In this document: positions 1 through 9,165 of the stretch, piece by piece | How positions within the stretch are numbered: the stretch's first letter is position 1 | Layout: every line of letters starts with the position of its first letter | NCBI RefSeq assembly: GCF_028372415.1 | Contig: NC_092873.1 | Coordinates: forward strand, 352,484,660 to 352,548,659 | Reading direction: 5' to 3' | Length of the DNA: 64,000 bases | From: Notamacropus eugenii | Lineage: Eukaryota; Chordata; Mammalia; Diprotodontia; Macropodidae | Translations under genes and position numbers: made by a program | Notes under the pieces: generated by a model | What the model was told of the DNA's origin: nothing | The model's database searches: none | The model's input: the letters and a program-made list of their open reading frames with translations, nothing else

Positions 1-291
1 CAAGGCAACGGGGGAGCCTACGGTACACCGAGCATGCAAAGCAGCCCAGTGTACGTCGGGGGGGGAGGCTACGTGGATCCACTTCCGCCCCCTGCTGGCC
101 CCTCCTTGTATGGCCTCAACCACCTGTCCCACCACCCGTCGGGGAACCTGGACTACAACGGGGCGCCCCCTATGGCTCCCAGCCAGCACCACGGACCTTG
201 CGACCCGCACCCCACCTACACAGACCTTTCTTCTCATCATGCGCCTCCTCAGGGTAGAATCCAAGAAGCTCCCAAACTGACACATCTGTGA
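1..291 (+). CDS. HOXB3: HOXB3, C-terminal end of last exon (partial)
   Basis: The window opens inside the final coding exon of HOXB3, a paralogue-group-3 homeodomain transcription factor of hindbrain and neck patterning. Frame 1 is open from base 1 for 96 codons and ends with a TGA at 289-291. The homeodomain lies upstream, outside the window. What remains is the conserved C-terminal tail, including [49 protein letters not shown] and the terminus [13 protein letters not shown]. As I recall the human proteins, HOXA3 shares the last residues, but the [20 protein letters not shown] block is HOXB3-specific. HOXB2 and HOXB1 follow on the same strand, which confirms the cluster. No disruption is seen. 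Confidence 0.97.
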   Translation, partial: QGNGGAYGTPSMQSSPVYVGGGGYVDPLPPPAGPSLYGLNHLSHHPSGNLDYNGAPPMAPSQHHGPCDPHPTYTDLSSHHAPPQGRIQEAPKLTHL

Positions 292-1965
292 TGGGAGAAG
301 TGAGGGAGGACGGGTGGAGGAGCACAAGGAGGAAAGAGGGTGTGGGAAAGAGCCAGCCAGACTGAGATTGCCCAGAGGTGATGAAGAGGACATGAGGGAG
401 GATTACAAGGACATAGGCAGTTTCTCTGTGAAGAAAGGGCCTGGTGGGAGCTGGAGGAGGGGGAGGGGAGGGTATTGCTTCACTCTCCCAGGTCCCCACA
501 TCACAAAATTTGCATTCAAACTCTTACCTCCTTCTGCCTGCCAATTAAAGAAACGAATCCAAACCAGGCTAGAGATCCTTTCCCTCTCCACTCCCGTTCC
601 CTGCCCCCATTTACCCTAGTATCTCCAAAGCTCCAATACAGCTTTCAGTTAGAATGCCATGCGGGGTGGGGGGCAGGTAGAAGAAGAGAAGTTCAGAAAA
701 TTGGAGGTGGGGGTTGTGGAGAAGCACATTTTCAAAGCAGAGAATAGGATGACTTAGCAAAAGGCAACCAAACTACTTACCTCCCACCTTTCTTGGCCAT
801 CCCAGATATCTTCTTAATTCTCTCTTTTTAAAAGAAAACATATTTCAACCCCCAGGGCATAGAATGAGCACTAACTCCTCCTCCATTTTGTAGCACCTTC
901 AAAATCTGCTTCCTTCTCCCTTTCATTTAGGCCTCATCTAAGGCCATCCTCACTCCTCCTTTCCTCCCCCTTTGTTACCCCACATCCTTTTCTAGGATTT
1001 AAAGATCTACATACCTGGTGATTTTCCCCCTCATTACAATTTTCAGTGGGCTCAGGGATGCTGAGAGATCCTGAAAGTCATAGCTGCCTATATTATAAAG
1101 ATATAACTATATATATTTTTTCTTTGAAAAAACGACTGAGGAGCAGAAGTAGGCCTGGGGCAGGCAAGTGGTCAGGTCTAAGTATTTGGCTGTCCTCCCC
1201 TTCTCACTCTCCAGTCCAATCACCACATTCTCCCTCCTCTCTTTAGGGCTCATCACAAAAAGCAATCCAGACACAAGGGGTTAGAAGCTTTTTTTTAATT
1301 ATTATTATTTTTTGGTTATTCTCTTGACTTAACGTGAAAACAGGGTATATTTGAACAAACTGTATGTCCCAGGACCTGAGCTGATGCCAGAGCCTTTGGT
1401 ATGTGCTGGCTAATGCTCCTAACTGGGATACCATTGTTGCACTTAGAGTTTACATTTTAATGGATATAAAAACAACTGTGAGAGACACTTGGGCCCGCAG
1501 AATCCAGGTGTTGCTCTAAAAGCGTGTGTTCTAGTGAACATTTTCATATATATTTATTGGTTATAGCCTGTTAAAATATTTTCTTTTTTTTGTATTATTT
1601 ATCCCCCTACCCAACATTATGTATTTATATGAGGGACAAAAGAAAATTGTACTTTTTTTCTTTTAGTATTTACTTGTTATAAAGGATGTTGTGTTTCCTG
1701 TCGTAAAATCTTTTTATTATTTTAGTTATCATTGTACTCTAGGAAAGAGCCGTAGATTTATGTTATCCTCGTACTTATGAGCAATTGTAATTAGTTCTCC
1801 TAAAGGCATGAACTCAGCTCCTAATCGTCTCTGTATAGTCCTGAATTTGTAGACTTAGAGTTACTCCCTCTTGGAAATCTTTCTTTGTTCTTAGGAATTA
1901 CTTTTTCCTTACTAAAAAGAGTTGTCTGTCAAGCAATTCTTGAATAAACTTTCTGTTATCAATTT
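292..1965 (+). other. HOXB3: HOXB3 3'UTR (inferred)
   Basis: The sequence after the HOXB3 stop has no other gene and becomes AU-rich toward its end. The first canonical AATAAA is at 1943-1948, so the transcript probably ends near 1965. The upstream part is purine- and pyrimidine-rich (300-1000) and the downstream part is T-rich (1280-1950), as expected of a long regulated Hox 3'UTR. The end point is inferred from the signal only. Confidence 0.6.
1943..1948 (+). other. polyadenylation signal AATAAA (HOXB3)
   Basis: AATAAA lies 1.65 kb after the HOXB3 stop, with T-rich sequence after it that could serve as the downstream element. It is the first canonical signal found after the stop codon. Confidence 0.6.
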
Positions 1966-3600
1966 TACCTTCTCTCTTTGGTCCAATTGGTCAGGCAACA
2001 AGCAAGCTGTCCAGTGTTCCCAAATTTAAGGAGATTGAAGATAACATTCGTGCTTTCTTTCCCACCCCTCTCCCTAGCATCTTCCCCTTGCCCCTGAATC
2101 TCTCTTTGGAGTTCTGTTTGTTTCCTGTTGTACCACTCTACCAACTTATCAAGTTGGTGTTTCATTAACAAACGCTTGTACTCATCTCAAAAGTCTTCCT
2201 TTATTTGCCCAGCTACACCTCCCTCTAGCCGGCTTTCTGCTTCTGTCCCTCTGTCTCTCCTCTTTCTGCTCTGGATAATAGCTCCATCTCCCTTCCAGCA
2301 ACCTAAACTTCACAAGCCTTTTCCGCTGCTACAAAGAAGCCGTCACGTGACCCTGGAGCCCAACCGCCATTGGGTCTAGAATGAAAACAAAGGAAAATGA
2401 TTAATCTTTTGGAAAAAAAATTCTAAGGCCTAGAGTTTTCAGGTCAGAACGTTGCAACCGAAGTTAAATTAAATCTAATAAAAAATGTGGAAGCAACCAA
2501 TCTCTGGTAGGGAGAGGAGCAGTTGATGCAGCTGCGACCAGGCGAGGAAGGAGTAGGGGGGAGACATTTGGGTCAGTAGAATAAATAAAATAATTCTTAG
2601 GCTTGTGGGCTTCTCAGTTTCCCCAGTCCCGGTAAAAACTTCATTTATTAGTCGTGGTTCCATAAAAGTTTTATGATGTGGGAGCGAGAATAGAAAGCGT
2701 CTGTCAAAGATGAAATGTCAACGCTGAATCGCAGGAGCTGACGAGAGAGAGGACAGGGAGTCTGAAATATGGGGCTAATTCGTTGAAAGAAGAAGCGATG
2801 GCGGATTTACTGATGAATTGTATAATTCTAATTGTAAGCGATGTGCTCGCATTGCTTAATTAGAAATATACATACATACATAGCGTGTGTGTATGTGTAT
2901 GTATGCAAGAAGGGATGGGGAGGGGTAAAAGAAGGGCACATTTGATTCCCAGCCTCCAGTCTTAAAGCGAGGGCTAATTTTTATTTTTATGTTGCATCCA
3001 GACAGTCCAAGGTTAGTAATTACAGTCTTTATGCAACGATAAATAACAATAAAAAAGTAACCTGATTTCCTCCCACCCCCCACCTCACCACCACCCCCCC
3101 CCACCCCCCCGTTCGATGTAAGATTTTAACTGTACTCGTTCATTCAAGCAGCAAGCAATTTGCCATTGGGTCACACTATAATCTAAAAGCGAGAGAGCGT
3201 GCAAAGTTTGATTGGGATCAAATAATGCTCAAGGGTTCCCCCCCTCCCCCAATTCCCTCTCACTCTTTCTTCCTCTTCCCTGAATAACATTTTCTGGATG
3301 ATGTAATTCATCCACACCCACTCCAAATCCATGTTTGGGGTAGGAGGGGGTGAGGTAGTGGGGAGGTGGATTGACTATTTACCCAGAAAGAGTGAGGGAG
3401 GAGGAAGAGAGATTTTTAGCTAGAGTTTGAAAACTGGAGTAACTGACTTGAGTACCGAATAGAATCGAGAAAAGATAAGGGAGTATTTTGGCGGGCTGTC
3501 TACCTGCCCTGCCCTTCTGCAGATTTCAGCAAATCAGATATCTATCTAAAGACAACGATTAAGTTAAAATATTTCTGCTCTATGACTCCCAGTGCAGTTC
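1966..3600. other. HOXB3-HOXB2 spacer, proximal part; candidate conserved noncoding sequence
   Basis: No gene or interspersed repeat is recognised here. The part from about 2660 to 3245 looks like regulatory Hox-cluster sequence: a Meis/Prep-type CTGTCA at 2701-2706, AT-rich homeodomain-type cores (AATTGTA, CTTAATTAG) around 2815-2865, and TTTGATTGGGAT near 3207. A C-rich run near 3090-3110 is low complexity. A regulatory role is inferred from position and motif content, not shown. Confidence 0.4.
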
Positions 3601-3603
3601 CCA

Positions 3604-3918
3604 GGGGCAGCTAGGTGGTGCAGTGGATAAAGCACCAGCGCAGGAGTCAGGAGGACCTGAGTTCAAATCTCACCTCAGACCCTTGACACTCGCTAGCTGT
3701 GTGGCCTTGGGCAAGTCACTTAACCCCAATTGCCTCATCATGAGTCATCTCCAGTCATCCTGATGAATATCTGGTCACTGGATTCAGATGGCTCTGGAGG
3801 AGAAGTGAGGCTGGTGACCTGCACAGCCCTCCCTCACTCAAAACAAAGTCAAGTGCAAGTCATGTCATTATTTCTCTGATAGCATGGTCTTCTTCGGCAA
3901 CGAAGGATGAACACACAC
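3604..3918 (+). repeat. Marsupial tRNA-derived SINE inside the HOXB cluster
   Basis: It starts with GGGGCAGCTAGGTGGTGCAG, the tRNA-like head with pol III box A/B-type sequence, runs through the CTAGCTGTGTGGCCTTGGGC segment, and ends with the long tail that closes GGCAACGAAGGATGAACAC. The same head recurs near 43801, 48541, 50818 and 58131. It is the only recent-type SINE between HOXB3 and HOXB1; clusters of this kind normally exclude such insertions. Confidence 0.85.
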
Positions 3919-4034
3919 CTCAAGTCTTCCCTTGCTAAAGGCCCACCTCTACTTCTTTAATAAAGAAGTTTTACACTGCTTTTTAATCTGGCCTTAAAAT
4001 CTGTCAGGAGGGGTTAGAGGCAGCTCTTCAGTCA

Positions 4035-4190
4035 TCTTTTCCTCCTCCTTCCCCATTCTCCTCCTCCTCCTCCTCCTCCTCCTCCTCCTCCTCCTCCTCC
4101 TCCTCCTCCTTCTTCTTCTTCTTCTTCTTCTTCTTCTTCTTCTTCTTCTTCCTTTTCCTCCTCCTCCTCCTCCTCTTCCTCTCTCTGTCT
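4035..4190. repeat. Polypyrimidine tract, (TCC)n/(TTC)n
   Basis: About 150 bases of almost pure pyrimidine: a long TCC run, then TTC, then TCC again. It separates the SINE from the hindbrain control region upstream of HOXB2. The Glu/Gly-rich frame it opens on the minus strand is an artefact of the triplet repeat. It can form triplex DNA in principle and is likely to be polymorphic. Confidence 0.95.
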
Positions 4191-4689
4191 CATCTGCAGA
4201 GAGAAAACTGCCAAACTCACTAGGCCAACTCTAGTCAACACCAAGAACTTTTCCTGTTCCCTATTTTTTCTTGATAGAAGGACTTTATCTCCCTGGCTGT
4301 TGGACCCCTGCAAGTTGTCGCTAGGAGACCCCAAACTTCATCTTATCTAAGGCCTTGAAACTCCAAAAATGATAAAATTTAGGGAAGATTTTTAAAGAAT
4401 ACTAATATCTTCCTTACCCCTCCCTCCTAAGAAAAAATTCCAAAGGACGAAAAACTCTTTTTCACTGACTTGAGCTCGAACATCAGCTGGTTTTCCTAGA
4501 TGCAAGCAACACGCTCTTTTAGAAATTCTGTGATTCCAATAACCCACTCCAAACTCCAAACTCTCCCGCACCCCATACACAACTCCTCTCGAGCCCTCAC
4601 TGCAACTCTGATCCCCTTTGTGTCTATTCTTTAGTCAGGGCTCTCTCTCTTCCCCCATTCCACCTCTGCGCCTCTCTTAAAATACTCAC

Positions 4690-4698
4690 CGCCCACGC
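4690..4698 (-). promoter_or_regulatory. Krox20/EGR2 site, HOXB2 r3/r5 enhancer
   Basis: CGCCCACGC on the + strand is the exact reverse complement of the EGR consensus GCGTGGGCG. Mouse Hoxb2 is known to be driven in rhombomeres 3 and 5 by Krox20 sites in an upstream enhancer that also carries its r4 element. Here the site is about 2 kb upstream of the HOXB2 start and 370 bases from the Hox-Pbx site. A Meis/Prep-type TGACAG follows at 4710-4715. Confidence 0.75.
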
Positions 4699-5070
4699 GA
4701 ATGTCTAATTGACAGAAAGTAAGTTCTTAGGTCGCGCGGCCCAGCCGAGTGGTTATTTCTCCCCTAGCCATCTCTTTTCTCGTTCTCCTGCCTACCGCTT
4801 GAAGTCGGGAGGGTGGGAGGGCGGGAAGGGGGAGGGGAAGGAAGGGGGAGGGGAAGATGGGGAGCCTTCGGAGTTTTGCAGACTAACTTTTCCCTTAAAT
4901 TGGTGGCGTTTTCTCTTTCTTCATTTCCCATCTGCTACCCCTGGGTCTCCCTGATTCACCTTTCTCCTTTGCATCTCCCCCACCCGCCTTGGCCTTTAAG
5001 AGATCATGATTTTAGGCGTCTCCCTCTCCGTTTCCCAAAGAGTCAAATTCTTTGATGTGATAGGAGGGAG

Positions 5071-5094
5071 CTGTCAGAGGGCTAAGATTGATCG
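5071..5094 (+). promoter_or_regulatory. HOXB2 rhombomere-4 enhancer core: Prep/Meis + Hox-Pbx sites
   Basis: CTGTCA (5071-5076, Prep/Meis half) is followed after 8 bases by AGATTGATCG (5085-5094, bipartite Pbx-Hox site). This is the layout described for the mouse Hoxb2 r4 enhancer, through which HOXB1 with PBX and PREP/MEIS activates Hoxb2 in rhombomere 4. An octamer-like TTTGCAT lies upstream at 4968-4974. The core is about 1.55 kb upstream of the HOXB2 start codon. Confidence 0.88.
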
Positions 5095-5110
5095 CCTCCT
5101 CTCCTCTCTG

Positions 5111-6340
5111 GTCCCTCTGACCTACTTATTAAAAAAAAAAATCTTCCCCAAGAACTGATTTTCCAGTTTCTGCAGTGACTTCTTATTATTTCCAATCAAA
5201 TGTTTTGGATTCACCCCCACCCCCACCTTCAGCTTCACACACACACATATCCCATTCCCAAGTTTTAATTAGTTATCTAGACCTTAAAAATCTTCCTTTC
5301 AAAACCAAGCTAGGGAGTATAAGATCAGTGTTCTCAATTTCCTCCTTCAAAACAATTCAAATGGGTCTGGGGAAGGAAAAATTCGAGAGAAAATTCTTTC
5401 CTGGAAGGAAACACAACTTCTCCACAAAGCAAACATTTTCCTCGACCTGAGATCCCTAAGTCTGTGGGTCTCTATGTTTGCTGTTAATCTTTGACAAATA
5501 TGTAAAAATAGAGTTACAGGCATTTATGACTAATATAGTTTTCTTTAAAAAGAAACTGGAGACACAAAGATGTGGAATACACATAAATATGGAGTATAGA
5601 TATAGATATAGAAACTGAATACAAATATATCAAATACAGTTGCCCATTAGAACTTTTGTACAACCATAGAATTCCAAGGGACCCTAGGAATGATATAATC
5701 ACCTAATACAATCCCCTTATTTTACAGAAGAGGAAACTGACACCTATTGAGGTGCAACGAGTTGCTCAAAATCACGCACAGCAACTTAGTAGCAACACCT
5801 TGACAGGAACGTTGGTCTTTTCACACCCAGTCCAGTATTAATTTTCTCTTACACCATTCTGCCTCTCCAGTAATGTCTCTATGCTTCAGTGCTTAGTGTC
5901 AGGGTTGAAATTCTATTGATCTTTGCAAAATTTAACCCTTGACTTTAGAAGAGTGGGTGGGGAAAAGGGTAATATTTGCTCCCCAGGTGGAAACTTTCAA
6001 GAGAAAGAAAGTCCATTTCAAATTTCTCTCCCCGCTGTGTTTTGCCCCACAATCTACTCTGCTATCCTGAAAAGGTTAATTTGTTCTTGTTATTTATTCT
6101 TGTGTATTTATTTGGTTGGGGTGGGGTGGAGGAACACTTCTCCTGTAGACGACCTCCCCTACTCTGTCCCTCCCTACATGTCTTTCCATTGACAGGAGGA
6201 ATGTTTCAGTACTACTTTAGGAAAGAGAGGGAAATGGAGTGAGGGAGATATGAGGGACCTTGGAGGATTGGCAGCGTCCACATCGCGGCCCTCTGGAGTT
6301 TTTGAATCAATTAAAGGAAAGAATGCTCTCTGTTTTCTAC
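5111..6340. other. HOXB2 upstream spacer with one old SINE
   Basis: No gene is seen. Apart from a MIR-type fragment (5661-5866) the sequence is unique. It lies between the hindbrain enhancer and the HOXB2 promoter. Confidence 0.5.
5661..5866 (-). repeat. MIR/MAR-type CORE-SINE, minus orientation
   Basis: Reading + it shows the inverted core: CCATAGAATTCCAAGGGACC, then TTTTACAGAAGAGGAAACTGA, and a decayed tRNA-like end (ACACCATTCTGCCTC). It is heavily diverged, so old. It is the second transposon fossil in the HOXB3-HOXB2 spacer. Confidence 0.75.
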
Positions 6341-6354
6341 CAGGCCCTAGTGAG

Positions 6355-6470
6355 CGATTGGCCGAGGCCGGTCCCGTGACCGCGTATTGCCTGCAATTTC
6401 GGCCGAGTCTCGGGTTTAATAGAGAGAGTCCCCATACGCCTGTATTTATCAGCAATATACAATTATAAAG
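6355..6470 (+). promoter_or_regulatory. HOXB2 core promoter (inverted CCAAT and TATA-like box)
   Basis: An inverted CCAAT box (ATTGG, 6357-6361) and a TATA-like TATAAAG (6464-6470) lie 290 and 180 bases upstream of the HOXB2 ATG. They sit in a unique, CpG-containing stretch. If the TATA-like box is used, transcription would start near 6495 and give a 5'UTR of about 150 bases. The start site itself cannot be seen. Confidence 0.5.
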
Positions 6471-6646
6471 GCCCAAAATAAAAAAAAAGGGGGAGAAAGA
6501 GAGAGAAATCTCCCTCCCCCTCCAACAACACCCCATCTGTAAACTGGGGGGGGGGGAGGGGGGAATTCCTTCCTATCCTCCCTTTCTGACATCGCCCCCC
6601 CCAGCAAGCCCCCTCCCCCACCCTGAGGCTGGGACCATTGAAAGCC

Positions 6647-8693
6647 ATGAATTTTGAATTTGAGAGGGAGATTGGGTTTATAAACAGCCAGCCATCGCTT
6701 GCCGAGTGCCTGACTTCCTTTCCCGCTGTCTTGGAGACATTTCAAACTTCATCAATCAAGGAGTCGACATTAATTCCTCCTCCTCCTCCTTTCGAGCAAA
6801 CCATCCCCAGACTCCAGCCGAGCGCCTCCACCCTTCAGAGACCCCGGAGTCAAAAGCGAACCGAGGATGGGCCGGCTCCGCCGCCTCCGCCGCCACAGCC
6901 GCCTCTCCTGGCAGCTCCCCTGGCCCCCGAATTCCCCTGGATGAAAGAGAAGAAATCGACCAAGAAACCCAGCCAATCGGCCTCATCCCCTGCCCCAGCT
7001 TCCTCCACAGTGCCGGCCTCTGGAGCTGGATCTCCGGCTGGTCAGTATAGCGGAATGGGAGGGTGGGCTAGGCAGTTTGATGGGATTGGGGAGAAGCAGA
7101 AGGGTAGACGTAGATTTTGAGTAGACTTTTGGAGCGGGAAAGCTGTTGGGGTCTCTTCACTCAGTCCCTATCTTTCCCACAGACGAGACAGTAGAATGAA
7201 AGATCGGGGCCTGGACAATTAGTTTCCCGCCACCCCAACTCCAGGAAATTTTGGAGGATGGTTTTAAGGTTACTTTTCCTTTGTATGTCTTTGTGGGTTT
7301 TATTTCCCGTTAAAGGTTAAAAAGAGATTTTATTTGCTTTTTCATTTCTCAGTGCAAGGGCGTGAGCCTGGTATATTGGGGGATGGGCATGGGGAGAGCT
7401 CCTGGAATTGAGTCTGGGGGGAAGGGAAAGGAAAGCTTCTCTTCCCCTCCCCCCCACTAGGTCTCTAAGAGCAACTGAAGAATTTTAGAGCGTCGGCAGA
7501 ACTGTATGTGGGGGTGAAGGTAGTGGGGCGTCTCTAAGTGGGATAGGTAAGTTAAAAGAGAAGGATCTCGCTGTTCCTGCGTGTGAGAATGCTATGTGAA
7601 CTGTAGGCACATCTCTCCAGATCCTGTTGGAAGGGATCAGGCATTGCTTTTCTCTCCTTCCTGAGGAGTCTGTGCGTGGGGGGTCGTGGGGAGGAATGAG
7701 ACGTTTTCCAAGCTTGGAATTCCTTTCCCATGGTCTAGCTTTGACCCGGGATTTTGACTGGGCTCGGAGTGAGGTTCGAGAAGGAAAGGAAAGCAAAGTG
7801 GAATAGCGGTATAGCGGCATTGGCCCTCCTTTTTAAAAAGGAAAGGGCGTGGAAGGGTTCATATTGAGTTTCTGCTCCACCAGGAGTGGAGGGCTTCATA
7901 CTGGCTGGATTGGTGGCAGACTTGGTGGAGAAGTGGAGCTGTATCCCCACTTTAACACTTATAATAACCCTACCCCCCCTCCCCCCCAGATGCCCCTGGA
8001 CTTCAGGACGGAGGTGGCAGCGGGGCCCGGAGACTGCGCACAGCCTACACAAATACTCAGCTGCTGGAGCTGGAGAAAGAATTCCATTTTAACAAATACT
8101 TGTGCCGGCCCCGCCGGGTGGAAATCGCGGCGCTGCTAGACTTGACAGAGAGGCAGGTCAAAGTGTGGTTCCAGAACCGGCGGATGAAACACAAACGACA
8201 GAACCAGCATAAGGAACCTCTGGATGGGGAAGCCGCTTACCCTGGGGCTCTGGAGGAGGGGAGCGACCCAGCGGAGGAGCCCGAAGGCAGCCCGGCCCTG
8301 GGTCAAACTCTGGACGCCCCATTGCCATCCTTAGGGGATAAAGAGGCCTGTTCTCTCCCCACCAAGCCCATCCTAGGTCAGCTCGGACCTCGGTTGCTGT
8401 CTGCCCCATCAGAGAATTCGAATGCTGAGAGTCCTCAGTACCCCGAGGACAGGCCAGGGGCGATAGAACCGGAGACTCTCCTGGACAGTGACTCATTCCC
8501 CGAAGGGCAAGATTCTCCCTTCTTGCCCGATCTCAACTTCTTTGCTTCAGATTCCTGTCTTCAGCTCTCGGGGGGGCTTTCCCCTAGCCTGCAGGGCTCC
8601 CTGGACAGTCCAGTCCGATTCTCTGAGGAAGATCTGGATTTCTTCACCAGCACGCTCCGAACCATAGACTTAGAACACCTACAATTCCACTAG
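6647..8693 (+). CDS. HOXB2: HOXB2 homeodomain transcription factor, two exons
   Basis: Exon 1 is 6647-7040 and exon 2 is 7990-8693 (stop TAG 8691-8693), giving 365 residues against 356 in human. The start is the ATG of [18 protein letters not shown], the conserved N-terminus of group-2 Hox proteins. The donor is CTG|GTCAGT and the acceptor is a C-rich tract ending CAG|ATG; the split codon is Asp132. The PBX-binding hexapeptide is FPWMK (96-100). The homeodomain is residues about 144-203, with [20 protein letters not shown] and [12 protein letters not shown] intact. The acidic C-terminus keeps [19 protein letters not shown] and ends IDLEHLQFH, longer than the human IDLQFP. It patterns rhombomeres 3-5 with PBX/MEIS partners and is a target of HOXB1 and Krox20, whose sites lie upstream. 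No break is seen. Confidence 0.98.
7041..7989 (+). other. HOXB2: HOXB2 intron (949 bp)
   Basis: It starts GTCAGT and ends in a C-rich polypyrimidine tract before CAG. No repeat or other gene is recognised inside. Reading through it from exon 1 meets a stop at 7118-7120, so retention would remove the homeodomain. Confidence 0.9.
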
Positions 8694-9165
8694 CACTCCT
8701 ACCCCAAACACACACCCCAGCCACTTCCTCCTCCTTCCTCCTCCTCTTCACTCCGTACTTGGGAGTACTCTTTCTAGGTTAGAGGACTCCATTCCCCCTT
8801 CTTTGCCTTTCCTCATTCCCATAGGATCTTTTATAAGTTTTACTAAAAATTCAGGTATTATCGAATTAGTCTTATTCGTTTCCTCTTCTTTTCTCTTCTC
8901 TCTCTCTCTCATTTATTAGACACTTGGACTTCTCTTTTAAAAAAAATCCACAGAAATCTTTTTCATAAACTTCCAATGAAATCTCAGGAATAATAAAACT
9001 CTTGGGGGGGGGGTTTCTTAAGAAGAAACAGAGGGACCTATTTTCCTCTTTTTTTAAGTTTTAGACAGTAGACTATTTATTAAAATTCTTTAATAGGAAA
9101 AAGGGGAAAGTATTTATTGTATATTATTTTCATAGATTAAATAAATGTCTTTATTATACGAAAAA
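8694..9165 (+). other. HOXB2: HOXB2 3'UTR (inferred)
   Basis: Two canonical signals follow the stop: AATAAA at 8992-8997 and at 9140-9145, so short and long 3' ends are possible. The region is T-rich with AU-rich stretches. The end near 9165 is inferred from the second signal. Confidence 0.6.

Noticed and set aside
4032-4334. Minus-strand 100-codon frame rich in Glu and Gly
   Set aside because: It is the translation of the TCC/TTC triplet repeat.
6706-7050. Second open frame of 114 codons across HOXB2 exon 1
   Set aside because: Shadow of a GC-rich, proline-coding exon; the conserved protein is in the other frame.
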